The position numbers and the translations under genes are program-made. A DNA stretch of 64,000 nucleotides from Protonemura montana (lineage: Eukaryota; Arthropoda; Insecta; Plecoptera; Nemouridae): positions 12,265,021 to 12,329,020 of the forward strand of contig OX387602.1 in the NCBI GenBank assembly GCA_947568835.1, read 5' to 3'. Below the pieces are notes generated by a model that worked only from the letters and a program-made list of their open reading frames with translations, did no database searches and was not told where the DNA came from. Positions 1 through 12,618 of this stretch are shown in pieces. Numbering within the stretch: position 1 is the stretch's first letter; every line of letters starts with the position of its first letter.

Positions 1-321
1 TGTTGCGCCAGCATCTAGGCTGTTTTCCACAAGTTCTTTAACAGCAATAGCTAGATTTAAAACTACCTACAAATATAAAAGCACAGTACATTAGTATTAA
101 AATCATTAAAATAAATTTAAATTGAATATTGATTAACAAACTAATCGATTTTCTATTGAAATCAGTGTGCACTTTGAGGTTAAGTATACCAGTAAAAACT
201 ACCGATTCTCAATCACCTGTCCAGAGCAGATTTGATGGACATCGTTTTTCTTGATTGCTTGGATATGTTTGGCCTTCTGTTTGGTCGGGGCAACAAATTC
301 AGCTCCAATAACCGCATACAT
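1..321 (-). CDS. PMS2: PMS2-type mismatch repair endonuclease subunit, N-terminal two exons (partial, runs off left edge)
   Basis: PMS2 pairs with MLH1 to form the MutL-alpha ATPase/endonuclease that acts after mismatch recognition in the nucleus. Coding exon 1 is 321-217 (35 codons, ATG at 321-319, the only in-frame ATG) and ends with VHQICSGQ. Exon 2 is 66-1 and starts VVLNLAIAVKELVENSLDAG. Both borders are canonical (donor GTGATT after 217, acceptor TTTGTAG before 66) and both junctions are phase 0. The joined SGQ-VVL..AVKELVENSLDAGAT is the N-terminal GHKL ATPase block of PMS2; Glu46 and Asn50 are the expected catalytic base and Mg-binding residue of the N-box. SGQVV with AVKELVENS favours PMS2 over MLH1 or PMS1. 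The frame stays open upstream of the ATG to about 459, behind a possible splice acceptor, so a 5' UTR exon may exist. Everything after residue 57 is outside the window. Confidence 0.9.
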
Positions 322-3062
322 AGTTAAAGAACTCTTCTCTTCAACCAGGTAACACGCTGTTGCTAGTGGTTGGAGGCAAAGACCGCTGCAAGGAGAACCG
401 CCATTAGCACATGCATTTGACAGCTCGGTCGACGGGTTTGAGTGACCAATCAAGTACCTGCTTTTCCACGTGCTTTTTATGGACTGCGATGTAATGAAAA
501 TGTTGAGGAAATTTGAGAGAGTTAGAAATGACTATCTCATATCCATTCAAAAACTAATTGAGAAACAAAAGAAAATAAACGTTACAACACGCAATTAGAT
601 GCAACGCTCTACTATTTAAATATGCAGATTAGCAAATACAACCCCAGGAAATAACAAATTGCTGAACAGAGTACAGATAACCGGCAAAATTGAATTTCAA
701 ACGTTCCCAGATTTTAAATAATTAAATCATAGATGTATTAAAAATAAAGCTTTGTATGGGGTAGTGCCAGTACAAGTACGAAATTGGAGAGGTGAACGAA
801 CTTACCATTTTCGAATGTATCCGACAGTTTAACACCCACAGGTTTCACAAACCCAACTTACATTGAAGCCCACACTTATAAAATGATGGATTAGGGTAAA
901 AAGAAAGTTGGGACGATAAAAGACTTTAAGGGAACCGCAAGAGTCCCTTTGTCCATTGCAAAATTTATAAGATAAAATCTGTTAGCCAGGTATCTGTTTC
1001 CCATTATAATTTACCTTCATCTTGCTTCGAAGTTGCTTGTATCATAAAACTTGGGAGGACAGAAAAAATATCCAAAAACTTTCACCGGCTAAAATGTCAG
1101 GTATTTTGATTGAACCTGATAGCTGCTCCCGTCCTTTTCTCAAAATACAACGCTGTCGCAAATCAGTTTTCTTTCTTCAACATCTTCAGGTGACAAGGCC
1201 TAGACCAAAGATACTGCAACTGCATACACCCTCTCGACGGCACAGGGTGCTCAGGGAGTGGAGATTAATTGTTACATTTTACCTTAATGCTACTCAAGTC
1301 AAAATGCTCCTGGGTGCCTAAGAACGTATTAGTAACGCTTTCATTTTTACAGTGGAAGTCACACAAAGCGATTTACCTCGCTCAACTTGTAGGGCATGCC
1401 TGCGATGCACATTTTATTGCAGTTCATTGACAACTTTCAGTTCCATTTAGTAAGTCATGACAATAAATAAATCACGATACCTTAGTGTTTAACGACTGCG
1501 TACATACATTCTCTAGAAAAATACGATAAAAACAATTTTTGGACCTTTTTCGTGCTAGATTTTTTGAACAAGTTTTCTAAGCAGATGTACGGGTGAAACC
1601 ACGACTATTTCCTGCCAGACTTTGCAATAGGTCAAGCTGTTGTAAATTTATAACATATTCAGTGTGGTAGGCTCTGTATACTCAATTTCAGAATTATATG
1701 AAGGCTTTGTTCAAAGATATTTTTGAATTCGAGTTAAAAAAAAAAGTACCTAGTTATTCTCAAGTTCTTTCTAGGAAGTACAACTGAATGCTCAATATTA
1801 TGACTAAAATACCACCCCATAAACTATCCCTTTATGCGAGGTAATAAAAGCTTCGTTCATATAATTATTTTGGTATATCTTTATAGCTTGGTACAATTTA
1901 AAACTTGTGGCAGAAGCATATTATCTTAAAAACTGTTTATTGGTACAAATGCCATAGCAAAACTGCGTTTTTATATAAGATAACAAGTTAGGTCATAAAA
2001 TGGGGATCATTTCATTTTATTCTAGTCGGTATTTTATTTTATTCTATTCTCGCGACCTACCACACAGATTTCAGTCGCACACGTCAAGGCGGTTTGTCAT
2101 TGTGTCTCGAAGCTATAAAACCATAAAGAAAACTGTCACGAGATCTACACAGCAATTGAATGTTAAAGCGGCGAATAAAATCAAGACTTGCAGATCATCG
2201 TTCAATGAACAGTTTCTGATGAAAAGTTAAGTCATATTTTTAACAATCTACGCCTTGAATGGCATGGCTCTAAATCTTGAATTTAGGCTCTGGTAGAATT
2301 CTACTTGAGCTCAGGCTCTGTAATCTTGCTTATTTGGCAAACTAATCAATACAAAATTTCATTTCATTTTTTGGGGCTAGAAACAGAGGTAATTAAACTG
2401 TTTATAAATAAATAAAATACATTTCTGTCCAAGAATTTCAAGATTTTTGTGCTGGTTTTTTACGAAGTTGCACTACACTTCTATTTTTCACTAAAGCATG
2501 CGACATTTTAATTTAAACTAAGCAAAAGATGGTGCAGAGCACACACACTTCTCTGCCGAGAGCGAAAGGGACATGGTGCCTCCTTCGAAGACTTATTAAT
2601 ATGCACCTCGGATCAGGTTCGTCAATGCGTTGTTTCGCGAGCCGAAGCCGTCACAGACGCTTACGCAATCTCCCGTCTTATAATATTGACCCTGACATAC
2701 AGGTTACCACTGTGCTACCCCTGACCCAATAGTCCATTAATTTATTCGGTGACACACTAATCTTACAATATTAGCTACTTCATTAAGACGTTCGTAGTTT
2801 AATCATGCAGCTAAAGCTAGTAACATATCAATTCACTCTTCGTGGTGGTTTTAAATGAGCAGGAACGTCAAAGAATTGAGACGATTGGACGAGATAAAAC
2901 AATATTTTGTTAACTTTCCTGATTTTAAATTGAAAGAAAAAAAACGGTTAAATAAGACAAACAATTTTTTTTTTATTCCAGGAAATGTAATCCCTAAAAA
3001 TGTTTAAATCACTCAAAGTAGTGTTTGACTTTTTTTCTAACTCATTCTGTTTAATTTCTTTT
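322..3062. other. Gene-free stretch upstream of PMS2
   Basis: AT-rich DNA 5' of PMS2. The first few hundred bases presumably hold the PMS2 promoter, but no TATA box or other decisive element was identified. No open frame here has codon content, splice borders or a motif that I recognise. Confidence 0.5.
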
Positions 3063-3104
3063 TTTAATTGATTTCTGGTGTTTAACGACGCACTGTCCGT
3101 CGAT
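3063..3104 (-). repeat. 3' tail fragment of a SINE
   Basis: Read on the minus strand, this contains CAGTGCGTCGTTAAACACCA, an exact 20-base match to the 3' tail of the 5S-derived SINE at 45.5-45.9 kb, followed by an A-rich end. The upstream body is missing, so it is a 5'-truncated copy, or the tail of a partner LINE that shares the same 3' end. Confidence 0.6.
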
Positions 3105-6100
3105 TTAATCAATAAATCCTGTTTATTATATTAAAATAATTCAATTGTAAGAGACAGACAGATAAATTCAAGACAATCACATCCTGGATCCCACTCACCA
3201 TCTTGCCCTTACACTCAGGATTGGGCCTACAATTTCACCACCACAAATTTCCCTACGCACCAATTTGAAGCCAGAGATTCATCTCTCTTATACTCTTTCA
3301 ACCAGACAAACAAATGTGCGATACTTTTTTTTTTCACAATCTTGAAAAAAAACTTGGCCTGAAGTGAATGCATGTCAAGGCCGGGACTAGATGGCTATCC
3401 TGCTGACAGTGTAGTTCAATTTTACATGCAAACCAAACTTGAACAAGTTTTTAGCAATGTTGGATGGGATGTCAAAATTTAGTTCCACTCAAGTTTACAT
3501 GGATGTAGCGAATTAGACTTAGCATATAAAACGAGATCATAATATCGGATCTCGTGGCTCTGTTTCTCACAGCGTTTCGAAACGTCTTAAATTGTGTTAT
3601 AAAATGTGTGTGTTCACTTTTAACAATATTAATTTTACAATGAAAACAGATTAAGACTATCTGAATATTTGAAGTACTACCAAAAATATCGAAATCATGT
3701 CGCAAAATTGATTCAGGGGTCGGATAAACCATAAAAAAACTGGATGTGAAGTTTACAACACATAAATTTGAAAAAAAAAACAGTCAGTGGTTGGCTGATC
3801 ATTTTAAATCTCGAGTTTAAACTAAAACTCTCCTTTTTGTATCCGCCACTGAAGTTTTCTTCGATCATCGTTTACATATTAGTTTCAATACAATTTTCCA
3901 ATCGATATTGTGCAAAAACAGATAATCAGGTTTCACCAATCATCTAATCAAGCATCTGCACCTATCATCGCTACAAGAGGCGCCACGTGCAAACTGAGCT
4001 AGACACAAAACATTTTCTCGCATAAATTGGCAACACTTGATAGAACACGTTTTGGACTAAACATTGTCCTCATCATATAAGCGACCCACTGGCACTGACC
4101 AAGACTAGAATATGTGAAAGAAGTGGTCGGAGTAAGGTCACTCAATATTACTACTAGGTACAATGGAAACGGCCACAAATGGCCCAATCTTGGCGTTTCG
4201 CGAAACCCACACTTGCATCACTGCCCTTTGCTGAACGCGTGAAGAAAATTCTGAAGATTGTTAGGCAACTTTTTAGTGGGATCAGGTGGAAGCAATTAGG
4301 CAACGAGCAAAAACATATTTTACCGATTCTTATTAGCAACACGCACTAAAATGCAACACTGATAATAAGTTATGCTTATGTTTATTTCAAATCATTAATG
4401 TACGCAAATTCGCATGCTTCATGCTTCGTATAAATACTAAATGTTGAAATCAATCAGCAAAATATACCACGAGTCTTTGAATAAAGAGTCCATTGATATG
4501 TAAGGTGTTTTAAATTACTGTTCCGTACACACGAGTGTTTTAAAGAAACATCGACTCGTAAATACTTGTTCAATACCGTCATAGGACAGATTTTTTTTTC
4601 TGTAATCACTAATTTTCCAAAAAATATTTTAACATCGCTCTGCGAAAGTACAATAAAGTATGTGTAACATTGACAATACTTTCAATACTTACAATACTTG
4701 TACAATACCACTAAATGACAGCAATACGTATTGTATGTAGATTTATTATTTGAAGATATTCAACGTCTGTGGCATAAGTGAAAATTTTATTTGTCAAAAA
4801 TGCAGGTGTTCGTCCAGGAAACAGATGCTGCTGCACGCTGAGATTTCACAATACCTACCTGTTCCGATATATTGACTGGGGGGTGTTAACGACAGAACAA
4901 CGAAGGGAGATATAATTTTTTTCATTATATTCATATATTAGATATATCTTAGATATTATATTATATTTTGATAGGAACTTTGTTTTACACTTTAATAGGC
5001 CGTTCTGTTCTCTCATCCTATACTTCGTATTTTTGTAGAGAACCATCACAGCAAACACTTGCTTACCTAACGCAGGTCGTTTAGTACCAGACAGCGTAAA
5101 AAAAACATGTTTACAATTTCAGTGTCTTCCGATAAAATTGATGGAGCCATGATATTGCTAAAAATCCCAAAAAGTACCGGTGCCCATCCAGTAACCGTGC
5201 AAGGTGTATTGACCCCGAGGTACCTCAACCCTCAGAGATCGAAATGCTCTTGCCGCGCGGGGAGACCCATTATAACATTATTTTATTTTTTTATTGCTCC
5301 ATCGCACGGTATTTTCGCAGAGAGGATCCTACCGTGCATCAGCATTATCTTGCCCGATCCACCATTAAATCTTATTATCAACGTCGGTGTACCGTTAGGG
5401 TACCTTCGAGCAGTATTTCCGCGTGTCCGTAGTATTCACCCCCACGCCCTTTGTAATGCCGCTATGGCTGGAGACGCCAAAATGCGTGAGAAAATGGGCT
5501 AGAAAAAAATCTGTATGAGATTTCAAGATGTTCGGCAAAAGAATTGAATGAGCATGTCACCAAAATCTATGAATTCCAGTAAGGGCTAGGATTTACAATT
5601 GGTTGAAGAAGTAAGCTGGTGAGCACATGAACAGAATTTGTATGGAGGTGGAACAATGAAGTGGCGAATTGAAAAGATAAACGATAAAAAAATTATACAA
5701 CCTTCTTCAATTAAATCACTTTAATGTACTTTATGTAGTACCTGCTATAGATAGTGTTACTTCTAATTTGTAACTTAGGTATATTTAGGTATACTGTTAC
5801 CTATTTATTAGCCTGAAAAGACGAACAAGCTATACCTATAGGATATTTGCTTCTGTGTTTGTTTGGTCTATAGGTTTGAAGTTTTGAACGTGTAAATAAA
5901 ATAAGGGTGCAGAAGAGAAAGCTAGCATTTTAGTTTTCAGATACTAGAAATACGAGTAAGGTGAGTTTAAAGCGAAGAAAGAGGGGTAAAAATGGAAAAT
6001 GTGGGTCAAGGATATCCTATAATGGTTTAGTCGATGGACACTCATTATAGTTCGGTAGGGTGGTTGGTGCAGTGTGATATTATCAGACTAAATTATAAAT

Positions 6101-8119
6101 CTTTCAGGATAGAGAAAGAGAGAGAGAGAGAGAGCGCGCGCCAGACGAATCGAGACATACTAAATTGATCTCATTATAGTAACATTATGTCTAGCTAGCA
6201 ACCAGCGCCCCTTGATAAGCGATGGGAGAAACTTCATCCCTAAGCTAGAGTCGGTGAGCATTCTAAGCAGAGTCTAACTCGCTTTCAGGGACTAATTATT
6301 TTTGTAAATCAGTCTTTAATGAAAGGCAGAGAAGAATTGATAGTGGAAAAATGGTTAAATTTGCAAAATAAATCGACTTCCTACGAAGCTCCATTCTTTT
6401 TACTTGCCACTGTGAAGTTTTTGTTAAAGACCGAGTAAATTTTTAGTATTTCTATATTTCTGGAGAGGTCAGTTGGCTGGTGAACTAGTAGTCTACGGCA
6501 CAGGCCCGTTCGAATTTGCAGAAATAAATCAGCCATTTACAACCCAAAGGGCCTGAAAGAAAACTATCGATCACTAGCATTGCATTCAAGGAACAATTTC
6601 TACGTGATCAGGCATCAAACCACAACCCATCAAGCAAAGGGTTAGTTTTTGAAGTTTACCAAGCACAATGGGCGAGCGTCTAGCACGCGCATCTAGCAAG
6701 GGTGACATCTTGTTCGTCCCAGCATCCCTCAAGGGAAACATTGTGTGCACGCGGGCGAAAAGAAGGCGCAGGTCGCCACCAACAAAATCAATCCAACCCC
6801 TTGATACCTGAAGAATTAGACCAAAGTCTGCACACACGTACGTCGACGATGGTCAACAGGAATTGTGTTGACGGTACGATCGCAGCTAGGGTGCACCTGG
6901 GTGTTGGAATTCAGCTGCGTATTAGAAGAGGCTTAGAAAAATATTTGTATACAAAAATCTCTTACATTAGACCGCGGGTTGTAGGCGGAAGACGAGAAAT
7001 AAAGTCAAAACTGATCCTCTTCCCGGAAACCTGTGAGGGTGTTTTGCTCGCAGCTGAGCAAAAAGATGACCACTGCGATCTCAAATGACCATGCGGATGG
7101 ATGGTCCATTGGTTGTGATTGTGAATGAGATCGACAGATGCACTGCATTCTTATGAGATGGATCTTTTGCCGGTAGCGCGCCCAATGACCAAGAGGAGCT
7201 TTGAGGTGCCTCGCGGCAGGTGAGTGCTCTGTGCCCGGCTTGGCGAGCCTATGGTCATTGTCGATTTGCAGATGGCTGATTTATCACTGCTCGGATTTTT
7301 GTACATAATAAAAATAGAGATTGAAAACAAAATATGCATTGAAATAATCCAGGTGTGTTGCTACATCCGTGTTTTTTTTTTTAAAAGCCCATAGTACTAG
7401 CAGCCGTTGAGGAATGAAAATGAAATGTTTTGGAAGTGTGACAATGGTGTTTTTATGCATTTTTGGGATACGGAAGCGATTACTGGGACTTATACAGAGG
7501 AAGTAGCCGCAAAACTTTTCGATGGTTCCTTCTAATTGCGATTCATAAAATTTGGAAACGGTAAGGGCAGAATTTAGATTCCTATCATGACCTCCTTTCT
7601 AGACAGCTTATTTACGAACTCGCGCAAGGGAAGGAATCCTGCACTGTAAAGGTACTGAGCCTTATTGTTCACGCGTAATGTCGATGAAAGACAGGCGCAC
7701 GCACCTCTCGCAGCTCTCTGTGTCAAGGTGTCCTCAACATGCTTCCTTCTGCATTTTTTTCCTTTACTTTCAAGAAAGTTCACGCACCTTTGCCAAGGCT
7801 GTTTTGCGGGTACGGTTTTCCAAGAACTCGATTGACTGCGAAAGTTTTGGGTCTATTACAACAGCTCTGTCAATAAGAAATATAAAGGATAGAGTTTCCC
7901 ATAGCCTTGAATTTCATTGACCTATTTATTTTGTAAAAACTACCCCGTCAATTACGGACAATTCCTCTTGAGAATGCTCTTACAACCCCCTGTTGGTGTT
8001 TCATGCTTTCATTTTGGCCTTGTCCTACTAAAATTGCAAATACACATTTCTTCTTTTTTTTAGGTACCTATGGTATACGTGCTTTTCCCTTTCAAATAAA
8101 ACAGGTGAGCTCAGACCAC
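3105..8119. other. Gene-free stretch with short simple repeats
   Basis: No gene recognised. It holds a degenerate nine-base repeat of the type CAATACTTT (4674-4710), a short (GA)n run followed by CGCGCGC (about 6115-6140), and a somewhat more GC-rich patch at about 6.58-7.26 kb. The longest open frames (5107-5502 and 6702-7088, plus) match no family I know and lack supporting splice or promoter signals. Confidence 0.45.
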
Positions 8120-8137
8120 TTCTAGAATCTTCCAGAA
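8120..8137. promoter_or_regulatory. Perfect four-unit heat-shock element
   Basis: TTCTAGAATCTTCCAGAA is TTC-nn-GAA-nn-TTC-nn-GAA, four perfect alternating nGAAn units, the canonical binding array of trimeric heat-shock factor HSF1. No gene is recognised within several kilobases, so its target, if any, is unknown. It could also be a chance match. Confidence 0.5.
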
Positions 8138-11100
8138 GCTGTCTATGAAGTTGTAAAATTGTACCCCGATTATCATCACCCAAATATTATTATTTAATAA
8201 TAAACTTCAACTTCTAACAACTAAGAAACAATGCTCTAACGCTGAGGGATGTTATCGGAGCTCCACATCGTTGAAGTTTGTTATTCATAGAAATTTTAAG
8301 TTTTAATCTCGTATTAATGCTATCACAATAAAGCTTTTACGATAAACATCAAATGGGGAGTCTCGATACGAAAGGGTTAAAAGCATTCACAATTTGACCG
8401 TAAATTACTTACATTTTTTTGTGTTCTTTCTGAAAAAAAAAACCTACTCAAATTAAGGCCAACGAACCTGCTTATGCATGGGAAAGAATTCGACGAATTG
8501 ATTATTTTCGTCGCATTTTTAACCCTTCCGACACTTTTTATCGTGTTTTCTTGGGATACCTTGGCAATGAACTCTCTCAACAAATGCGCCCTTCATTAAT
8601 TTTCAAGGCTTTTCATTCAAGGAATCTTAATTATCTCATGTTGCAATGAAATGCATGAGAAAGAGCTCTCGATATTTCGAAAACGAAGAGTTTATTTCTG
8701 AACCCTTGCCACAACCGACGGAGGGCGTTGGTCGGCACCTGCAACATCCGTCAACTAATAACTCAAATATTTCGGATCGGGATTCTGTGTAAGAATGGTA
8801 TCGGCAATCTCCGAACCAATTAGAACTGCTGTTGTTAATTAACTAAAATATTACCAACAACTTGCGCAGGTAAGTAAGGTGCTAAAGTGTCCGTAAAGTT
8901 CTCACAAGTAATTAGCAAACAATTCCAGGTGTTTAAAACTCGTGGTGAAATACAGTGCAATATTTTGTGAAGTTTTCTGCTAACCCTATGATACTGAATT
9001 GATATTTCCAGATGTCAACGCCCCTTGAGAAAATAGGAGATATTGACCCTTTCAGAATCTAAAACGCACCTTCTTAATTGTGTTTACAAAATTTCCAGGA
9101 TAATTACAATGAAAACGTTTCGTCAAAATGATTTAACCAAAAATCGTGACGCAATCCCGAAAAAAATCGAACGTCACTGATCAACGCCCTTTGAAGGCTC
9201 GCCCAACATCGCGCACGTTGCGTCAGCGGTGCGTCAGCAGTCACCGCGTCGTCATGGAAACAGGTAACCCATTTAATAACACATCTTTCCAAGACGGCTT
9301 CGAGATGACGTCAATTGACCCACCAAAAATAAAAATAAACTAGTCCCGAGCTGAATTGGACGCTGCATTCGCAAGAAGAGCTTTATTTACATCGGACAAT
9401 GGCGCGTCACTTTCGTCCACCACGCAGTTACGTCTTCGGGGGTTGAGTCGGGTGCTGACCAACCCAGCGTGAAATCACGTATTACTATTTGATGAACTGA
9501 ATGCGAAATAAAAAAAAATCGATTGAAAATTATATTAATTATTTATGTGGTATTTTGGTCCCTGGATTTCAAAGCCGAACCTGAGATCTGCTTTGTTAGT
9601 GATGCTGCCTTGCTAAGCAATGACTGAGTAAGAACTTAACAGCACGCTTATCCCGTAAATCATGATCAAATCGATGTAACCAACTGTTAGATTGTCTTAA
9701 CTAGCCGTTATATTCGTTATAGCCCTGAAGACAACTTTATGCAAACTGGTGCACATGTTTCCTTTCGATTTTGGTGACCGTGAGACAGGGTGCGTGCTGA
9801 AATTTGCTTCAAACTATTTTCATGTTTACTTACAACTAAAAGAAATTCCAGTGTATCTTCCCGGCGATTCATTCTCCTGGAACTGGGGATAGCCACTTAA
9901 GTGCAACAGTATTGCGGCAACGAGTCCTGTGTGGTAATTTCTAGTCTAACTACCACAGAGATGTACTACAAGCCACTGCCTAGTGAGCACGCGAGGAAAG
10001 CGTGGTCGCTGAAGGTCAGATTAGAGCGAACTGCCAAGGTGCAATGTCACTAGAGGGCACAAGAAAAAAAACGCATGCGATACGTGGATCTTTCGCGATC
10101 ATCGCCCGATATTGACCATGATCCACACTCCACAGATTTGATTATATACAATTATACAGTGATTTCAAGACCACATCCGAACAAAAATAATCCCGGAAAC
10201 TTAATCATAACGTTGAGCAATAAACCCATCAATCTGTATGGTCACGTATGCATAAAACCGAGAGTGATTTTCTTTTAAGATTTTCGTTTTGTTTTCTGAC
10301 CACCTTTTTTAGATTGGTCGAATTCCCTGGAAACGTGTGATAGTCAGAATCAGGCAAAGTTCGTAAAACTGCACTCATTCATCTAACCACGTGGGGTTTC
10401 TAAGAATTTGTAATGAACCCCGGGAACAAAACTGTTGAACTCTGTGAGTAGAAGATGACCATGGGACGAAATCGCAAGTGTGAATCTATAAGCATTCGAC
10501 GCTGAGGTGGGTTCCTTCGATTCTCAGAACTCGTGATACACAAGAACGGCATCCTTTTCCTGTCTTCGCTCCCAGACTACTAAGTTACGTGCGCTGAAAC
10601 ATTTTATCTGTGATGATCATCAGTCATCAGAATTAGTGGAAACTCTTACTCTTGCCGGTCAACATTTTGAATTGTTAATAACATTTGAGAATTGCAAAAA
10701 TTGGTTTAGCTAAAGTGGGTGGGTTCTTACTCAGATCGATCTTTTCTTTACTCTTCAATTTGATTCAATCGGAGATAAATATTTTGTCTCACAAACCAAA
10801 CACACGCTATACCCATATCTCGACTCGACAAAATATTTGGCGAGTTCTCTTTTACTGTTCTCACGCCAACTCACCTCCCTCCTCGAGATTGCCGCAGCAT
10901 TTTAGCAAACACCAGCGCCGCTGTGAGCCCAGGTGTGACCTACTTTTGCAACTTTGCCCTGGGGCAGAGGAAATCATCCCTTGCGGTATTTCGCTGTGTA
11001 TATCAATCAACGTTGCATCGTGATCGAAATCTCTCTTCAATTTTCACTTCCTGAACTTTGAACAAAGAACGTGCTTGAATAGCGGAAAAAACGCAAACTA

Positions 11101-12235
11101 TTTTTAACGAACAAAGGTTTTTAAGGGATTTTTTTTTATTTGCAGCCCCTATTACGAATTAGAGTTAATTTCGTTCTTTGACATTGTGAAAAAGGGCTAA
11201 AAGCGCCAGTGAAAATCTCTCATTCCCCGAGACGAATGATCTTCGGAGAAACTTGAAGGCCATGTCGTCTTGAAAGCAAGGTGCTTTGCTCAAATGGCAA
11301 TCTTCAGCAGGAAGGTTCTGATCAATCACAATCATTTCAAACCATGGATATCACATAGACTTTTCTTTAGCAAGTTTTTTTATCCCCCTAAACCCTATAG
11401 CCATTTGAGGCCACATTTTTTCGCAAGTGATTCAACCCTTATACCTGGATCGGATTCTGCACCCAAAGCACCCTTGTCATCATCTTCGCATTATATTCCG
11501 CTAAGGGCTTTAACCCCATCAAGAGTTGTTACACTCACGGAGTGCACATTAATAATAGGAGATGATAACCACCCTTTCCTTAGAGAGCGGCCGCCCATGA
11601 TGAGGGGTTGACATTAATGCTCAACGGATGAACGGATAACAGAGTTCAAGGCCCAATAAGTTAAGTAAAAAACTATATCTTTCCAGTTCAAATAGTTTTT
11701 GTTATATCTTTCCCATTTTTTCGCAAGATTTCTAACGGTCAATGCTTGCCCAAGGACGGGATTTAATTCCTTCTGCTTTTTTTCCATCCCCTGTTTAATA
11801 AAAGTTGAAATTGTATCTGCTAGGTGACTTAACGAGAGATTGCATCTTTCTTACAGGCCGACTCCTTCATTTATAGAGCGCGGCGGTGGAGAACCAAAAT
11901 TGAAAAAAAGCAGAAAATGGCGGGAATTTCAGATCCAACAACAATGGCAATTGATATGGAGCTAAAATTAACCTCTCTAGACTCAAAATTCTGCGTACGT
12001 ATCAACTTCTGCGGTCACAAGCGGGGAACTAATCTCAGCAACGTATCTTCTACGGCGCCGAAATTGGCAACAGCTTGTAATTGGGCAGTACCACACTATA
12101 CATCTTGTGGCTTAGTGTAGTATCACGAGCGCAAGGAAACAGTGACCTAATTTCTCACAAAACAGCATTCTTTAAGATGCGCTGTGAGCCATTGCACTTA
12201 GGCGACGTGCATTGAATGTGCATGCCGCCGATAGT
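8138..12235. other. Gene-free stretch with CRE-like motifs
   Basis: No gene recognised. A locally GC-rich patch at about 9.17-9.45 kb holds an 11-base tandem pair (TGCGTCAGCGG then TGCGTCAGCAG, near 9219-9240) and a perfect CRE palindrome TGACGTCA at 9306-9313. It might be an isolated regulatory patch, but no transcript can be tied to it. Confidence 0.35.
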
Positions 12236-12253
12236 GCATCGATGCATCGATGC
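12236..12253. repeat. 18-bp perfect palindrome made of ATCGAT units
   Basis: GCATCGATGCATCGATGC is its own reverse complement and contains two ATCGAT hexamers, inside a TGCA/CATG-rich 130-bp neighbourhood. It could form a cruciform or bind a dimeric factor; no function can be assigned. Confidence 0.6.
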
Positions 12254-12546
12254 TGTAAGCAGCATTCGTGCACGTTGCAGCATGGATGACTCGCTGATGC
12301 ATTCCACCTCGAGTAAGAGCAGCCAGCCGCGTTCCACATAATGCACTTTTCTTTTCTTCTTTCTGGGTAATATTTACGACAACTTGCAATTTTACATGCA
12401 ACTAATGTTTACAATGAACTACAACAAGTTTAAAGTTATTGATCCGATCTGATGGAGTGATTAGAGATACATATTTTGATTAGCCAGCAGATAGAGCACT
12501 CTTGTCAAAACAACAATTCAAGATTGTACCCATTGCATTTGACACA

Positions 12547-12614
<68 letters not shown>
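12547..12614. repeat. (AAT)n microsatellite
   Basis: About 22 AAT units over 68 bp, interrupted once by an AAAA slip near 12580. The polyasparagine and polyisoleucine open frames that overlap it are artefacts of the repeat. Confidence 0.95.

Positions 12615-12618
<4 letters not shown>

Noticed and set aside
199..453. Cys-rich reading resembling an LDL-receptor EGF repeat (CANGGSPCSGLCLQP)
   Set aside because: The cysteine spacing is wrong, and the downstream half of the same frame is PMS2 exon 1; the Cys-rich part lies upstream of the only ATG.
1483..1500. GTGTTTAACGAC resembling the SINE tail
   Set aside because: Only 12 bases match and flanking sequence does not continue the homology.
5107..5502. 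131-residue plus-strand open frame
   Set aside because: No recognisable motif, no splice or promoter context; its second frame overlaps in another phase. Judged chance.
6465..6525. Possible tRNA (GTTCGAATTT with upstream GGCTGGTG)
   Set aside because: Too short between the boxes, no acceptor stem, B box off consensus.
6702..7088. 128-residue plus-strand open frame with an antisense shadow
   Set aside because: Composition follows a local GC-rich patch; no domain, and no plausible adjoining exons.
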